Shown: positions 32,501-44,834 of the stretch, one piece after another
How positions within the stretch are numbered: the stretch's first letter is position 1
Layout of the letters: each line of letters begins with the position of its first letter
Origin: Pezicula radicicola
Taxonomy: Eukaryota > Ascomycota > Leotiomycetes > Helotiales > Dermateaceae
Direction of reading: 5' to 3'
DNA: 64,000 bases
NCBI GenBank assembly: GCA_003008705.1
Contig: PDUO01000035.1
Span: forward strand, 254,101 to 318,100
Notes under the pieces: generated by a model
The model's database searches: none
What the model was told of the DNA's origin: nothing
Seen by the model: only the letters and a program-made list of their open reading frames with translations
Translations under genes and position numbers: made by a program

Positions 32501-34121
32501 TCAAGTGCGTCCATTCCATGGACTGTCCAGTGTCGATTGGCTTAGCTTTGCATACTTTGGAGGTATTGGACTAGGTTCTCCCTCAGTCGTACTATCATCA
32601 TCACGATCGATACCTCTCTTGCCATAAGCTTTTACGTGTTGCGATGAAAGGCGAACAGTGTCTTGTGTGTTCAGGCCTGACGAATGTCTGATCCTTCGTC
32701 CCTAGGAATGTCTGTTAGCAATACGAATAATTCGTGCAACTCGGGGTCACTAACAATGTGGGCAAGCATGGCTTGCTGCTGGTATTCTGCCGCAGTGAAC
32801 TCTGGTTGACCACGAGGTCGGAGTCTAGCCAGCGACATTTGAGAAGCACCTTGAGTGGGGCCACTATCTGCTGCACTGTCTTCATCAAATAAAGCACCCC
32901 CTGTGGAGAAGTCTGCTCTTGGAGTTGCACTATACAAAGAGCCGTCGATTTCGGGATTTACTACAAGTGTCGCCGGTCCGCTATGCGTTGGTGAACGGCT
33001 TTCAGCGAGCGCAGCCCTGTCTTTGTAAAGTTTGACTTGGACACTATTTGAGTCAGCACCTATCGTGTACTTGGATATTGGAGAAGACAAACCAATCTAA
33101 CCCAGTATTCAACGAGCCAAGAACCTCGCTATCGGATCCATTGTCGATTATCAACTTTGGATTCTTGCAAGGTCCAAAGCCGTCAGGAGTGTAGCCCTCT
33201 GGGGCATTATCATTGTAAGTCAGAGACATGCTAACCTTGGTTTTAGCTATGGGTGAGCGTTAATAAGCGAATTGACCACCACAGTTGCTAGCACAACTCA
33301 CCTGGAAGGGGGTCTTGATCCGCAATGTCTCGAATTTGTTGGCGAAGGTTGTCCACAAGTTCCACCCAGTTTTCCTTGACTTTGTTCACACTCAGCGTAC
33401 CCTTGCCAAGTCTAACAGCCATAATAGGTACTCCTTCGTCATACTTAAAGTCGACGATGTACGCCTCGATTAGATTTGCTGGCAGAACAGCGTCTTTGTA
33501 GAGCCCAAGCTGAAATGACGACAGGAATTCATCTTTCAAAGCCTGGGCAATTCCGATTTTCTGGGAATGATTAGTACGAAGAGGCAACTGGCCAGTGCTC
33601 GACTTACCACCCAACCAAGCAGCTTGTTCGCAGCTCTATTCTCGCTTGGGATCAGAGTAGGGAATGTTTGGGCGGCAGTTGGCTTAGGCTCAGGCTCGAG
33701 AGGATCGAACTCAACGGATTCCATATATCCTTTGCAAGTTGCATCCCCATCACTAGAATTGATGAAACTGTGTACGAACATTCTGTCGTCATTTTCGAAG
33801 AGGTTTCTGTGTTCAGAGAGCACAGAGTCAGCTCATAATTGTGTAAGGAACAGAGGCAGATACATACCTGTCCATTGCGATCACACTGACTATTGCCCTT
33901 GTGACTGATGTCATAAGGGAGATGCTTTGTTGTTTATCAACAACTTGATCGACAAGTGGTTTGGGAGGGCTACTAGTAGGCGGGACTGCAGATGGTTGGG
34001 AAGTGACTTCGCGAAACACAGTTGTCAGTGTCGCAGTTGTCTGTCTTGTGCCACGGACAGATTTCGTCTTTGGGTGTCTAGGTTTGAAAACATCCTTCTT
34101 GGCTTGTTTTCCTCGAGCCAT
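32501..34121 (-). CDS. HOP1: Meiotic chromosome axis HORMA-domain protein HOP1
   Basis: Six exons (34121-33868, 33806-33608, 33560-33302, 33246-33102, 33043-32755, 32701-32501) join in frame to 448 residues. The N-terminus is basic (MARGKQAKKDVFKPRHPKTK). The HORMA domain begins at about residue 70 with SISLMTSVTRAIVSVIAMDR, then NLFENDDRMFVHSF, GWVKIGIAQALKDEFL, LYKDAVLPANLIEAYIVDFK and, after the next splice, VSMSLTYNDNAPEGYTP; it ends near GSLNTGVQVKLYKDR. Hop1 loads on the axis with Rec8/Red1-type partners and directs recombination to the homologue. Downstream is only a disordered tail ending SLPP-like, with PIPPKYAKLSQSTLD; I see no PHD or zinc finger, which some fungal Hop1 proteins have. 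The last intron (32702-32754, GTTAGT...GCTAAC...TAG) is essential to read the tail. Five introns in a 1.6-kb gene is high for this window. Confidence 0.88.
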
Positions 34122-35852
34122 GATTCGGGTTGTGCAGATAGTCTTCAGGATAATTTCGCCAACGAAACAGAGTCTGCTGGTGTTAATAGCTTGCAAACCT
34201 TAAAGGCAGAGCAAGTATCCCCAAGGACAGACTATAAGGTGAGGGAATGTTGGACAGGACAGATTTCTTGGTGGATGTGTTTGTTGTTGACAGGAAAAGG
34301 AAAGCAAAGTATGGGAGGTGACTATTCTTCGCTAGCTCCGCACTGATGAGGTGTGTCAGAACAGGAAGGAGCAGATGCCAGGCAGCATAGTTGGCTGAAT
34401 TTCAGCACCAGTCGAACCTGATGTCTTCGGGACCTAGAATCCTTTGGGAAAAGATGAGACTGTATTCTTTGATTTCGTTATTCTCATACCGCTGCAGTAG
34501 TACTCTGGTGTATACGCGAATGAACACTGCCCCTTGACTGTTTATAGAAGCATTGTGCTTCGTTCAGACCTGTACCAACTCTCATGGTCTAACTAGCTGG
34601 GGGGTAAATAAAGAGAAACAACAAAATTAAACATTAGGTTTCTAATGTTGTCAATGCAACTAGCTGGAGCTCTTCTGTCACCACTCGTGAATACCGGGTA
34701 AACCCGAGGCCTTCGATACAGCTCGATTGACTTGAGAAACCCAAAATCCAGGTATCCCCATGGCCTTATCCTAAGAAGCCAAAGATTTAATTCCGTTGCT
34801 CTTATTCAAAGCTAACCATCTCTTTGATTCGAATAATTCTCTTTGAGTTGTACTCCAAATAGTCGGTGAGTCTAGGGACAAGCCCCAAAGAGCTTTCTAT
34901 GATGCTTGAACTCCTAAGATATTTAACAATAATGCCACTAGACTAAAACCACCTTATGAGAACCACTTGTTCTTGCCATGGAAAACTTTATCAAGTGATT
35001 TAAATGATGTGCTTGGGCTAGTCATTTACTCTGTTAAAGAATCCTCTGCCACTCTGCGCCGAGATACATCTTCAAACTGCATCTCTTTGTTTGACTTGGA
35101 CATATTTCCAAGTACCATCTGATCGAGTTCTGTAATCTGTTAGTTCTCGAACCTTGGAATAAGAGAGCAGTGAGTTATTTACTCAGTACAAATATCTTGT
35201 GGTAGAGATGTGTCTAATGTTGTCCAATGGACATGGAGCTTCTGCTGCACTTTCGTATATGCTCGTCGGGATGTTTGAACCCCAAATTTTTTCTTTCATG
35301 AAATGATTCTCAACGTGATGTCGATGACGAGAAAAAGACGTCGTAGACATACCTAATTACTTACAGTTCCGTTTCGACGGTGGCGGTTAAGGTAATAAAG
35401 GGGCGGTTCTGAGTTCGGATGAGGCTCCCGATTTTCATTCGCCTAGCCACCACCGAGCGACTCTTCCTTTCCACTCACGGCTGACAGATAATCGACACAA
35501 GAACGCGCCCTATTTCTCGTCCTTTCACCAACTCCTCCTTGCACGACATACTGTTTCCTCGAAGTTCTGTTGTTCTACACATCGAGGCGCCACTGTTCTT
35601 GTGCGTTGCATTTTGAACTTATCGTCCCTGCGTGTCCTGCTAATAGCTTTCACGAAAACTTTAGCACTCACTATTCGTGACCCGGACCCTCGATCTCCAC
35701 CACCGAACATCCACTCCAGCTCGACATCATCACAGAATTTGGCTATGGTATTGGTGGTTCCGCAGTAGTGGACTGGTGGTAGAGCAGTGTTTCGGGCTTC
35801 CTTCGCGCTCAGAGAATCCTCTTAGGCACGCGTTCCGGGCAAAGAGAGGGGC
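34122..35852. promoter_or_regulatory. Divergent intergenic region HOP1 / CDC4
   Basis: 1.7 kb between two divergent genes, so both promoters lie here. The middle (34600-35350) is AT-rich. Bases 35400-35850, next to CDC4, are probably its 5' UTR. I see no repeats or RNA genes. Confidence 0.5.
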
Positions 35853-38800
35853 ATGATTGTTGAATCTCGAGGTCTCCGGAAGAAGTTTCTACAACGCCAA
35901 ACCCCAGGATATATTATGGATCCCCCATCACATCAGATCAGGCGGCGGGCAGTATCTGACCAGCATAGCCAGATCGCGTCTCAGAGATATATACCCGATG
36001 GATCATCGAGTCCATTCGTCCCCCCCACTTCAGAAACTCGACGCCCAAGGACGAGCCATACGGTCTCTGGTGTTTTGGATGTAGGACAAGATGCAGTAAC
36101 TCGAAGTACTGAAAGCCTGCAGATTCTGGAGGAATGTGTTGAGACAAAGACTGTCACAACCACAACTACAATACAGCGGGCTTGGCCTCAGTTTCCTATT
36201 CATAGGCCCCAAATTCTCGAGACACTCGATGCGAAGAGATATCCACTGGCTTCGAAGCCAACTCCCTTTGAACTCACAAATTTCTCTTATGAGGTAGATG
36301 GACAGACAATCAACTTTTGTGGTGATGATCATCATCGATACACAGACGAGGTTAGTGAAGCCCTTTGTCCTTATTTTAACCAGTGGATCTCTTGTATTCC
36401 ATACGAACCGAAGCTAAATTTTGTTATATAGTCTTCATTATCACGATCTTATCCACGGCCTGATACTAAAGTTAAGGAATCGTCTAATTCAACGAAACAC
36501 GATGCTCCGAATACTACACAAACTAAAAAGAAGAGAGCTCAAATCAACCATGGAAGATCATTGCGAGCACTTTCCGGCACCGGTGCAAAATCCCCCATAT
36601 CAGGAAACAGCTCTGTTCTTGATCGCCATACTGCTGGCGAGGAACTTATTTTGAACAATGAACGAAGACCCCGACACAAGAGAGTAAACCTGCACATGTC
36701 ACACAGTACTCTGCCGGCAACTCCTGATACATCTGAGCTTGATTTGCCTGCATCTGGTCTTAGACGGTCATCCGTTCCCTCTTTTGCAAACACACAAACC
36801 CCTGAACTCAGTCAGAATGACTCCTTCGATGAATTTATAGCTCCAAGCCCATCAGAACCTTTGAATGATGGCAGTTTCCCTAGCGCAGTTGCTACTCCCC
36901 CTATCGCTGAATCTGACCTTGAGCCTTTCGAAGGCGTAAGTGCTGTTTTTGCCTACGTATCGGCACAACGTCCGACTTTAAACACAGCAGCTGCTCAGAA
37001 TGCTAGTCTTCCCAGCCCGGGGCTTTCACCTACATTTGCTGCGTCGGAAATCCATTCGGGTCAGTTTCCCAGTGGAGACCATGACTTCGACGAAGTAGAT
37101 GATCTTACAGAAGCTACGCAATCTGGCCATAGCCAAGAGACTATCAACGAACATAAAATTCGAACTCCAAGATCGAGGGCAGTGCATGCAGACGAGGACT
37201 ACGAAAACTCGTCATTAATGCAGCAGTCTCATGTACCGACGGTAATGGATACCCGGTCAATGATCGACACGTTTGATTCTATGCCGGATAACATGAAGTC
37301 ATTCATGATGTACCAGTTACTGAGACGTTGTTCCCGAAAGACACTTCACGTTATCGCAGATGTTGTGAATCCTGCACTGAAGTGTGATTTTTTGGACCAA
37401 CTACCTGTCGAATTACGTCTCCATATCCTTAGCTTTCTTGACTACAGAGATCTCTGCCGAGCCGCCCAAGTTTCCAAGAAATGGAGGGAAGTTGTCAATA
37501 CAAATGAAACCGGGTGGAAAGAGCTTCTTGATAGGGATGGGTATGTGCTTCCAACTGGGGAGCTCGAACGTGCCATTCATCAAGGCTGGGGTTGGCAAGA
37601 CCCCTATGGCTTAGATGGTTACGAGCAAGACCTTAGTGTGCAGGGCGGTATTAGTGGTGGTGCAATATCCACTGATTCAGACCTCACCATACTGGGTAGC
37701 CATAAACTCGAAAGCGACAATGTACGCAAGGTCCGATCAACGACAAAAAGAAAGCGCGCTACGGGCAATTCAAGTTCGGAAAGAGCAAAAAGAAGAGCTG
37801 TGGGCCATGAGTTTGCTGGCAAGGCTCATGAATTACTTTCAAAATACCCTTATACTGCCAGCTTTCACAAATCTGAAGGACCACTTACTGCCGCTAATGC
37901 TGCCGCCCTAGCTGTGCCGGATCCTAAAATTGGTCCACCAGGATTTCAACAGCTCCACCTATTTAAATCGCTTTACCGTAGGCATTCTATGCTTCGTCGC
38001 AGCTGGACAAACGGCAAAATGGAACCACACCATCTCGCTTTCCCCGCCCATCCAGCACATGTTATTACTTGCTTGCAATTCGATGATGACAAAATCTTGA
38101 CCGGTAGCGATGACACCCTTATTCACGTGTACGATACAAAAACCGGACAATTAAGGAAGAAGCTGGAAGGCCATGAAGGAGGAGTATGGGCTCTGCAGTA
38201 TGAGGGCAACGTCTTGGTATCCGGATCAACTGACCGGTCTGTTCGTGTCTGGGACATTGAAAAGGGTCTCTGCACCCAAGTCTTCCATGGGCACACATCC
38301 ACTGTGCGTTGCCTGCAGATTCTCATGCCAGTAGATACTGGCAGAATAGAGAGAGGGAAGCCAGTCATGATGCCAGAAAAGCCTTTGATTATTACTGGTT
38401 CTAGGGATTCCCAACTTCGAGTTTGGAGACTTCCTGAACAAGGTTCGAAGCGTTACATCCAGACTGGCCCGCCAGCCAATGATGCAGACTGCCCATACTT
38501 TGTCCGGGTCTTGAACGGTCACACACATTCAGTTCGTGCTATAGCTGCTCATCAGGACACGCTGGTCAGCGGAAGCTACGATTTTACGGTTCGAGTCTGG
38601 AAAATTTCCACGGGAGAGACTGTACATCGTCTCCAAGGACATACAATGAAGGTTTACAGTGTTGTTCTGGATCATAAACGCAACCGATGCATTAGCGGTT
38701 CCATGGACAACTTCGTGAAGATCTGGTCTCTGGAAACTGGATCTTGTCTGTTCACGCTCGAAGGCCACTCATCCCTTGTCGGATTACTAGACCTGCGTGA

Positions 38801-39261
38801 CGACCGCCTTGTTTCAGCAGCTGCGGATTCGACTCTCAGAATCTGGGATCCCGAGAATGGCCAATGCAAGAGCACCTTGAGTGCACATACTGGCGCCATC
38901 ACTTGTTTTCAGCATGACGGGCAAAAGGTCATCTCTGGATCGGACAGGACACTGAAAATGTGGAACGTCAAGACTGGTGAATGCATCAAGGACCTCCTAA
39001 CTGATCTAAGTGGAGTCTGGCAGGTCAAATTCGACCAGCGCCGCTGCGTAGCAGCTGTTCAGCGGGACAGTCTTACATTTGTCGAGGTCAGTTCCCAATT
39101 CAAATAAATATTTCTTTAAAAGCTAACTTTCTTCACAGGTGCTCGACTTTGGTGCTTCGAGAGATGGCATCCCAGCATCCCAGCGTGGATCTCGAATCTT
39201 GCTCAACAACGATGTAGAGATTAGTGATCGAGTCGTGGAAGAGGAAGACACCTTATTATGA
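35853..39261 (+). CDS. CDC4: SCF ubiquitin ligase substrate receptor CDC4 (F-box, seven WD40)
   Basis: Three exons (35853-36350, 36432-39086, 39139-39261) give 1,091 residues from the first Met, or 1,070 if the Met at 35916 (MDPPSHQIRRR) is used. A long disordered N-terminus leads to a dimerisation-like helix, MKSFMMYQLLRRCSRKTLHV, then the F-box (about 485-530: LDQLPVELRLHILSFLDYRD). A basic linker (KVRSTTKRKRATGN) is followed by WD40 repeats from about residue 705, with the typical SGSTDRSVRVWDIEKG, SGSYDFTVRVWKISTG and SGSMDNFVKIWSLETG ends. The last exon (VLDFGASRDGIPASQ...) closes the propeller. Cdc4 binds phosphodegrons on Sic1-like inhibitors and transcription factors and presents them to Skp1-Cullin1. 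The repeat sequence GHEGGVWALQYEGNVLVSGS matches Cdc4 rather than Met30/SCON2. Intron 1 is 81 bp. Confidence 0.93.
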
Positions 39262-40304
39262 GATCAACGTAACGTTTCTAATGACATTTCTGGCTGTAGC
39301 CATCGGGTGTATACATGAAGGGATATGGCTATTCGGAGAGTTTTACTATTGGCGTCTAGTAGGGATATATCTACTGTCTGGAGTATAAGCATAGCGAGGA
39401 TTTCGGCATTGGGCATTGTTCTGACAGGACGAAACATGGTGTTTACGATATTAAGATGCAGGAGGGTCATGATACCTTTTCTAGCTCCTGACCCCCCACC
39501 CATTTGGACGCTTGCAAGGTGGTTGGTATTATTAATGTATGTAACTTATGACCTATTGATGCCAATTGAACGAGCGAGCGAGCGAGCGTAAAAATTCTAT
39601 ATGCCTCAAACATTGCTTTACTCACTACACTACTATATTTATGTGCCTTGCGATCAATACCGATATTTTTGCTCGCTTAGTAAAAATGTTACTTAAGATA
39701 GTTTAGTAATAGCTACCTAAGTACTAAATGCCCACCGTTCTCTAAACATCTCTATAATTCTTCATAGCAATATGTTATATACAAGGGCACGAGTTAACTT
39801 GAAAGCGCTCGTGTCTGGACTATGAAGTGATTTGCTTTGTCCTCGCACACTTGATTTACTCAAACGAATCAGTGTGTACAGTGCATTTCTCCAAGAAACA
39901 ACGTGGATAGCTTTGCATGAAACGACGACATTAACAATTGAATTAACTTAACACCTATAAGGTATTTAGAAGGCACCTCGAACCTTTCGATCAGTTGATT
40001 TGTGTAACTCAGCTAGCGGTGATCAGTAACGACGGGTTCTGTTTTGTGCCTTGAAAATTCGCTATATGCGGGTCGTTAGTAGGATCAGCAGAGAGGGAAG
40101 GTTGCCACAGATAGCAGAGAACGATTTCACGCTTGTCTGTTATTTAATTTCTAGTTGAGTTCTATCCACGCAATATCCGCTCATCCTCCCTCGCTAATTG
40201 CATTGTTCTTTATGATACCTGTGTTTCTCAAGACCTACAAGATCGTGCCAAAACTAAAAAGTGTTAGCATACTCTACCACTAAACTATGTCCACATGAAA
40301 GAAC
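39262..40304. other. Convergent intergenic region CDC4 / AHA1
   Basis: 1.0 kb holding both 3' UTRs. There is a CGAG tetranucleotide tract at about 39571-39588. A single relative of the 18-bp motif (TTGATTTGTGTAACTCAG) lies at about 39995-40012. No gene is visible. Confidence 0.5.
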
Positions 40305-41375
40305 TTACCCAAATGTCTGTTTGATGCTGCGGACATAGTATTCTTTCCAGTTACGCTTAGTAACTTCCTCTTGACCAACGGGGACTCCGGTCCAGCTGAC
40401 TCTCATGACGGTGACATTGTCCACGTCGTTCTGATCAAAGCTGATCTCGAGTTTGGAGAAGTGTCCTTTTGGCCATTGATCGAGTCTCCAGCTTTGGACT
40501 ATCTTGGTTGGTTCTACCAACTCAAGATACTCACCAGAGACGTTACCACCGAACAACTCGAACTTTCCACCTTTCTTCGCTCCTTCGAAAAGTTTTGGTG
40601 CTGCTCGAGTGAAGGCTGCAATGCGTTGAGGGTCGGTAAAGGTTGTATAGAGTTCTGAAGCTGGAGCACGGAATTCTTCAGTGTCGGTGACTGTCGTGGT
40701 ATTTACCGAGGTACTGCCAGTATGAGAGGTAGATGTGGCGGCACTACCGGAAGCTGCTGGCCCTGAGCTAGGTGTGTAGATCTTTGGCGTGCTAATACCG
40801 GATGATGGGTCTTGACCTGGAGCGTGTTGGATATCCTTGCCGTGCTCAGCAATAAGCGCGGGTCCAAGCTTTGCAAAGTGCTTTCGCAGTTGTGGGACAA
40901 TCTTGCTGCGGACCAGGTCCTTGACAGGTGCTTTAGAGCTAGCATCAGAGTAAATGTCTATGTCAAACTGTACATTGTCAGCAGAGCCATAGCAGAGTGC
41001 CCAGTGGGGACGAGGAGACATACAACATACTCATTTTCTTCGGTGTCGTGGGCGACCTCTGGGACTGTAATCGTTCCACTGACATCTTCCTCGTCGGCAG
41101 TTTTTCCTAAATTCTTAGCATTGAAACAGCAATGGTGAATAATTGTACATACCCGAGTATTCAATAACCAGCTTGACATCGAAGATCGTGATAACCTTGC
41201 CCTTTCGCTGGTTGACGTCGCAGTCACCGTCCATACTAATCAACTTGTCCAATTGAGCGGTGACGCCATTCTCCTCGGCCTTGATGGTGGTGATGCTCTC
41301 CTGCAGCCACTCCTTTGTCCATGCTGAAGCATCTTTATTGACCCAGTGCCAATTGTTGGGATTGTGGAGAACCAT
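40305..41375 (-). CDS. AHA1: Activator of Hsp90 ATPase, AHA1
   Basis: Three exons (41375-41153, 41106-41024, 40967-40305) give 322 residues. The start MVLHNPNNWHWVNKDASAWT is the conserved N-terminus; NxNNWHWxxKD is the motif that remodels the Hsp90 catalytic loop. The N-terminal Aha1_N domain runs to about residue 150 (ISMDGDCDVNQRKGKVITIF, then SGTITVPEVAHDTEENEYVF). A Ser/Thr-rich linker follows (SGPAASGSAATSTSHTG), then the C-terminal AHSA1/START-like domain (about 190-322: ELYTTFTDPQRIAAFTRAAP, LFGGNVSGEYLELVEPTKIV, WRLDQWPKGHFSKLEISFDQ). The end NWKEYYVRSIKQTFG is typical. Aha1 is a cytosolic co-chaperone that stimulates Hsp90 ATP turnover. It is complete, with standard 53-56 bp introns. 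Confidence 0.95.
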
Positions 41376-42610
41376 GTTGGGTAGACAGTGTTGATGTGTC
41401 GGCGGTGGGGAGGTAAAGGATTCGGCTGCTATGGAACTGAAAGTGCCAGTCAGCAAAGCTCAGGCAGGGAATTGAGTATGCAGAGAAGAGTGGTGAGCGG
41501 ATAATCAGAAGGAGGCCCGGAGGCGCAAAGCATTTTCATCAAACACCAGAGTACAAATCGGTGTATGACTGGTGCCAGCTGGTATTTCATCACTTTGGAA
41601 TTGGCGTGGTGGGGTAGGAGGGGCAGTTGTGGAAGAGGGGATACTGTACTGTACATACAAACTTTCTTCTCAGCAGAATTCCACAGAGGATGGTGGGTGT
41701 CATGAAAAGTCAACAACAGAACTATGTGCGCTTTGGGGGGGTTGGAGAGGCGAAGAAAGTTGTATGGAAATTGCTTTGGTGAGGCTGGTGAGGCTGGTGA
41801 GGCTCAATGTTGCGAGAACATTCTACCCAAAGCCTTGACCCGGATGTCTTTTTTGTGTTCGCTTATATAATAAGCCCATGCGCGTTCAGCCTTGCTGGCA
41901 TGGCAGCCTTGTAAGACCGAGGGCAGCATGAAGGTACAGTACAGTACAGTACAGTACAAATTTACCAATGATTTTATGATTTTCCCACAAGAATTATCGA
42001 AGCTTGGGACCAACCTCGTCGATTCTTTGCCGTTGGCTCTTGGACTGGAGAATCATTTATTGCTTTTTACCCTTTTTATTCCGCGCATCTGGTGAATCAG
42101 TCTCCCATCTGCCGGCGATGATCACGTCCACATGCTCTGCACAGGGAAGATGCCGCTTTCTCCGAACCGAGTGGCTTGCAAGATCTTATGACGTTGTAGT
42201 ACCCGGTAGTAGTGTAGCTCTGTTGTATGGTGCTTGTTGAAAGCTTAACAATCAATTTGCTTATACTAGCAACTGTACCTGCCACTGGATTGGGCAGCAG
42301 CCTCCGCTTTATTCTGAACTATCTTCATACTTTCTTTCGTAGGACCCTGACCTGCAGTTTGGGGACTAGCCATTGCTTGCCCGTACGCCGTAACGCCGCA
42401 GCCAAGTACAAGAACTCTTGTCACCCTTTAAACCCTTAAATCTTAATTTTTGTATTCTTTTTCTTTTTTCTCTTGTACCGTACTTCTCACCAGTTCTTGC
42501 TACTTAAATCGAGGACCCAATACCCTTGCACCCACCCTCACAGGCTCACAGGCGTATTTGTCTACTTCCAAGACACGTATTTCGGGACTACCCTCTAGGA
42601 ACATATCAAA
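41376..42610. promoter_or_regulatory. Divergent intergenic region AHA1 / orphan membrane protein, with short tandem repeats
   Basis: 1.2 kb containing both promoters. Two short tandem arrays are present: three units of GGTGAGGCT at 41778-41804 and about four and a half units of ACAGT at 41936-41958. I could not pick out heat-shock elements with confidence. Confidence 0.5.
41936..41958. repeat. ACAGT pentanucleotide tandem repeat
   Basis: Four exact ACAGT units plus a partial one, within the AHA1 upstream region. Confidence 0.9.
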
Positions 42611-43574
42611 ATGACACTGGTAATATGGGGTTTAGATCTCAAGGAGATGCAATGGGGAAAATTCAAGGGCTCATACATGTTCAATCAAGTTTATCATCTA
42701 CGCCGGTCCAAGATGATTGTCTATCAAATTGCCATGATTCTCTGCGTAGTGTCGGAGTCTGTCGGAACTGCAGCATTATCTGGTATGTATTCGTGTATTC
42801 TGCATCCTTCCAACTGTCAATGCTAACTTCTTCTCAGATTATGTAGACGAGCAAGACGGCATATCAACTCGAAGTCGAGGCAGAGCGAGTGTCTATAACG
42901 ACGACATTGTCGGTATATTCAGTTACAATATTTTTGTTGGTATTGCTGTCGCTACAATATTTGGCTCGGGGTTCTTTTTCGATTTGTTTTGGGTAAGGAC
43001 ATTTTCTGAGCCATATTTTCCTACCTAAGCCGATTCATGAGCTTTGAGACATGACTCTGGAGTTTAAAACATGTGTCAAAACTTGTCTTACACTGTTAAT
43101 CTACCCGAAAGACATATTGCTAACTCTGAGAACGTCCAGCCGGAGCGGAAAGAGAGCAAAGCAGTCAGAATTGCCTGGAAGATATCTGCAGTTTTGGTTT
43201 CCTTTGCTGCTCTCGCAGATGCTATAGCCCTGACGGTACCTCAACCTTCTTCCCATTGAGAACCCAGAACTGACTCGCTGAAATAGGTCATTGTTGCAAC
43301 ACGAAGTGCCTACATTACAGGCGTTCCCCCCCAGGAAGCATCACGACTTATAGCCAACAATTCAGGTGGCAAGCCTCGCCTAGTGTATCGCAAGAACCCG
43401 TACTGCGTTGCCTCGACTGTCATATTATGGCCAGGAGTCGTAGCATCCTTCGCCAGCACATATATTCTCTTCAAATCACACCAGCATGATGATAAGTTTG
43501 GTCCCAAGTCGAAGCTCGGTAGAGGAGAAATTGGAGAAAAGGACGGAGAGGCAAATGTCGGGTTTACCGGCTAA
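42611..43574 (+). CDS. Orphan four-helix membrane protein, 236 aa
   Basis: Four exons (42611-42782, 42838-42992, 43140-43235, 43287-43574) join in frame to 236 residues. I do not recognise the family. The N-terminus is MTLVIWGLDLKEMQWGKFKG. TM1 is IVYQIAMILCVVSESVGTAA. An acidic/Ser loop (DYVDEQDGISTRSRGR) leads to TM2 (FSYNIFVGIAVATIFGSGFF). TM3 is WKISAVLVSFAALADAIALT, crossing the third splice into VIVATRSAYITG. After a loop with ANNSGGKPRLVYRKN, TM4 is VASTVILWPGVVASFASTYI. The cytosolic tail is polar (SHQHDDKFGPKSK). An NNS sequence in the second long loop could be glycosylated if it is luminal. Intron 2 is 147 bp, the others 51-54 bp. The open reading through four exons and hydrophobic periodicity make it a convincing gene of unknown role. 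Confidence 0.8.
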
Positions 43575-44834
43575 TAATAATACCCAGTCGACTCCGGCAG
43601 TATAACCATCAGTCTATGGGCACTGTATATACAGATGTATTAATGTGTTGTAGTAGTAATGTTTACGACGTAATATTTATATATGATACCCTAGATTCAG
43701 TAATGTTTGTTATCGTCGCATCTTATCTACGCGATAACTACCTCCCCAAGAGCTATCAATTTGTAAAAAACTTCCTTCTCTGTGTTCATAAATCCCATAC
43801 CTGTCAACCATGTAGTTTTACCTTTCGATTCCCACTGTAGACTCCTCCGGATAGCACTACCTCAATTGATCTAGTTAAAATATTTCTCCACAATATCAGT
43901 GAGCCGCTCGTGTATCTCAACCGTAGATTTATTTATTGCAACACTCGCTAGACTGACGTAAACGTTGCCGATCCGGCATATTGCAAAACGAGCCGTTATT
44001 GGCGCAAGAGGTGTACTTATTAGTTAGGTAGGATTCTAGTACGAAATAGTATGTATGAATTGTTTTAGGAGTGATGATTTATGTGATGAAGTGAACTACG
44101 AAGGTATGTTCATATGTGGTGGTTTCTTGAAATGAGTGAGGTACTCAAATCAAGTGCGTTACTCATATCAAGTGAGTTACTTCCTAATGCGATAGGATTA
44201 TCAAATACTTATTAGTGCTTAGTACTTAGTAGACTACATATTGTACTTAGTTGATAAATGAGTACAAATTCTTACTTATCACTTCTCCACACATCTAGAC
44301 CGGTGTAGAAAGCACGAACCGGATGTGACGGGGAAGATTGAAGATTTGTATTTATGGGCTGGTTAGTCAGTCGGTTCCTTATTTAACGCTCAGGAAAATT
44401 TATTAGAGGTCTTGTGGTTGTGGCGGTAAAGTGTTTCCGGAACATCCGGCCGGCATGGTCGTGGGGATATGTACTGGATTAATTGGCATGTGGTACAAGA
44501 ATTAATTTACAAAGCTGTGTACTCTACAATCTGTAACCGTAGGAGATCCAAAAAGGATTTTCATTCACTAATTAAATCATCGGAGCGAACTCCCATCCAG
44601 ATTGCACTGATGTTTGATAACATATTAACATTAAATTCATCTGTGTATAGGTTGACAATTTTTGGTTTCCATTGAGAAGTGCTATCGAAAAAGTAATTCC
44701 AAAGGTACTTTTTAGACTCCCTTAACCGTCCGTACTCGCATCATTCATATTGGAAGACCTTCCCCCCCACTTCACCTTTCATAATAGTAGGTAATAAGCG
44801 ACGCAGAACCAAAGAGTGCATGTCATCTCATATC
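43575..44834. other. Convergent AT-rich intergenic region with 18-bp motif copies
   Basis: 1.26 kb between gene ends. Bases 43600-44290 are AT-rich with many TA steps. Two to three neighbouring copies of the 18-bp motif lie at 44137-44186. No gene is visible. Confidence 0.5.
44137..44186. repeat. Short array of the dispersed 18-bp motif
   Basis: On the plus strand, GTACTCAAATCAAGTGCG is followed by TTACTCATATCAAGTGAG and the start of a third unit (TTACTT). The period is 18 bp and the core ACTCAAATCAAGT equals the reverse complement of the unit at 60970-61108. Confidence 0.75.
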
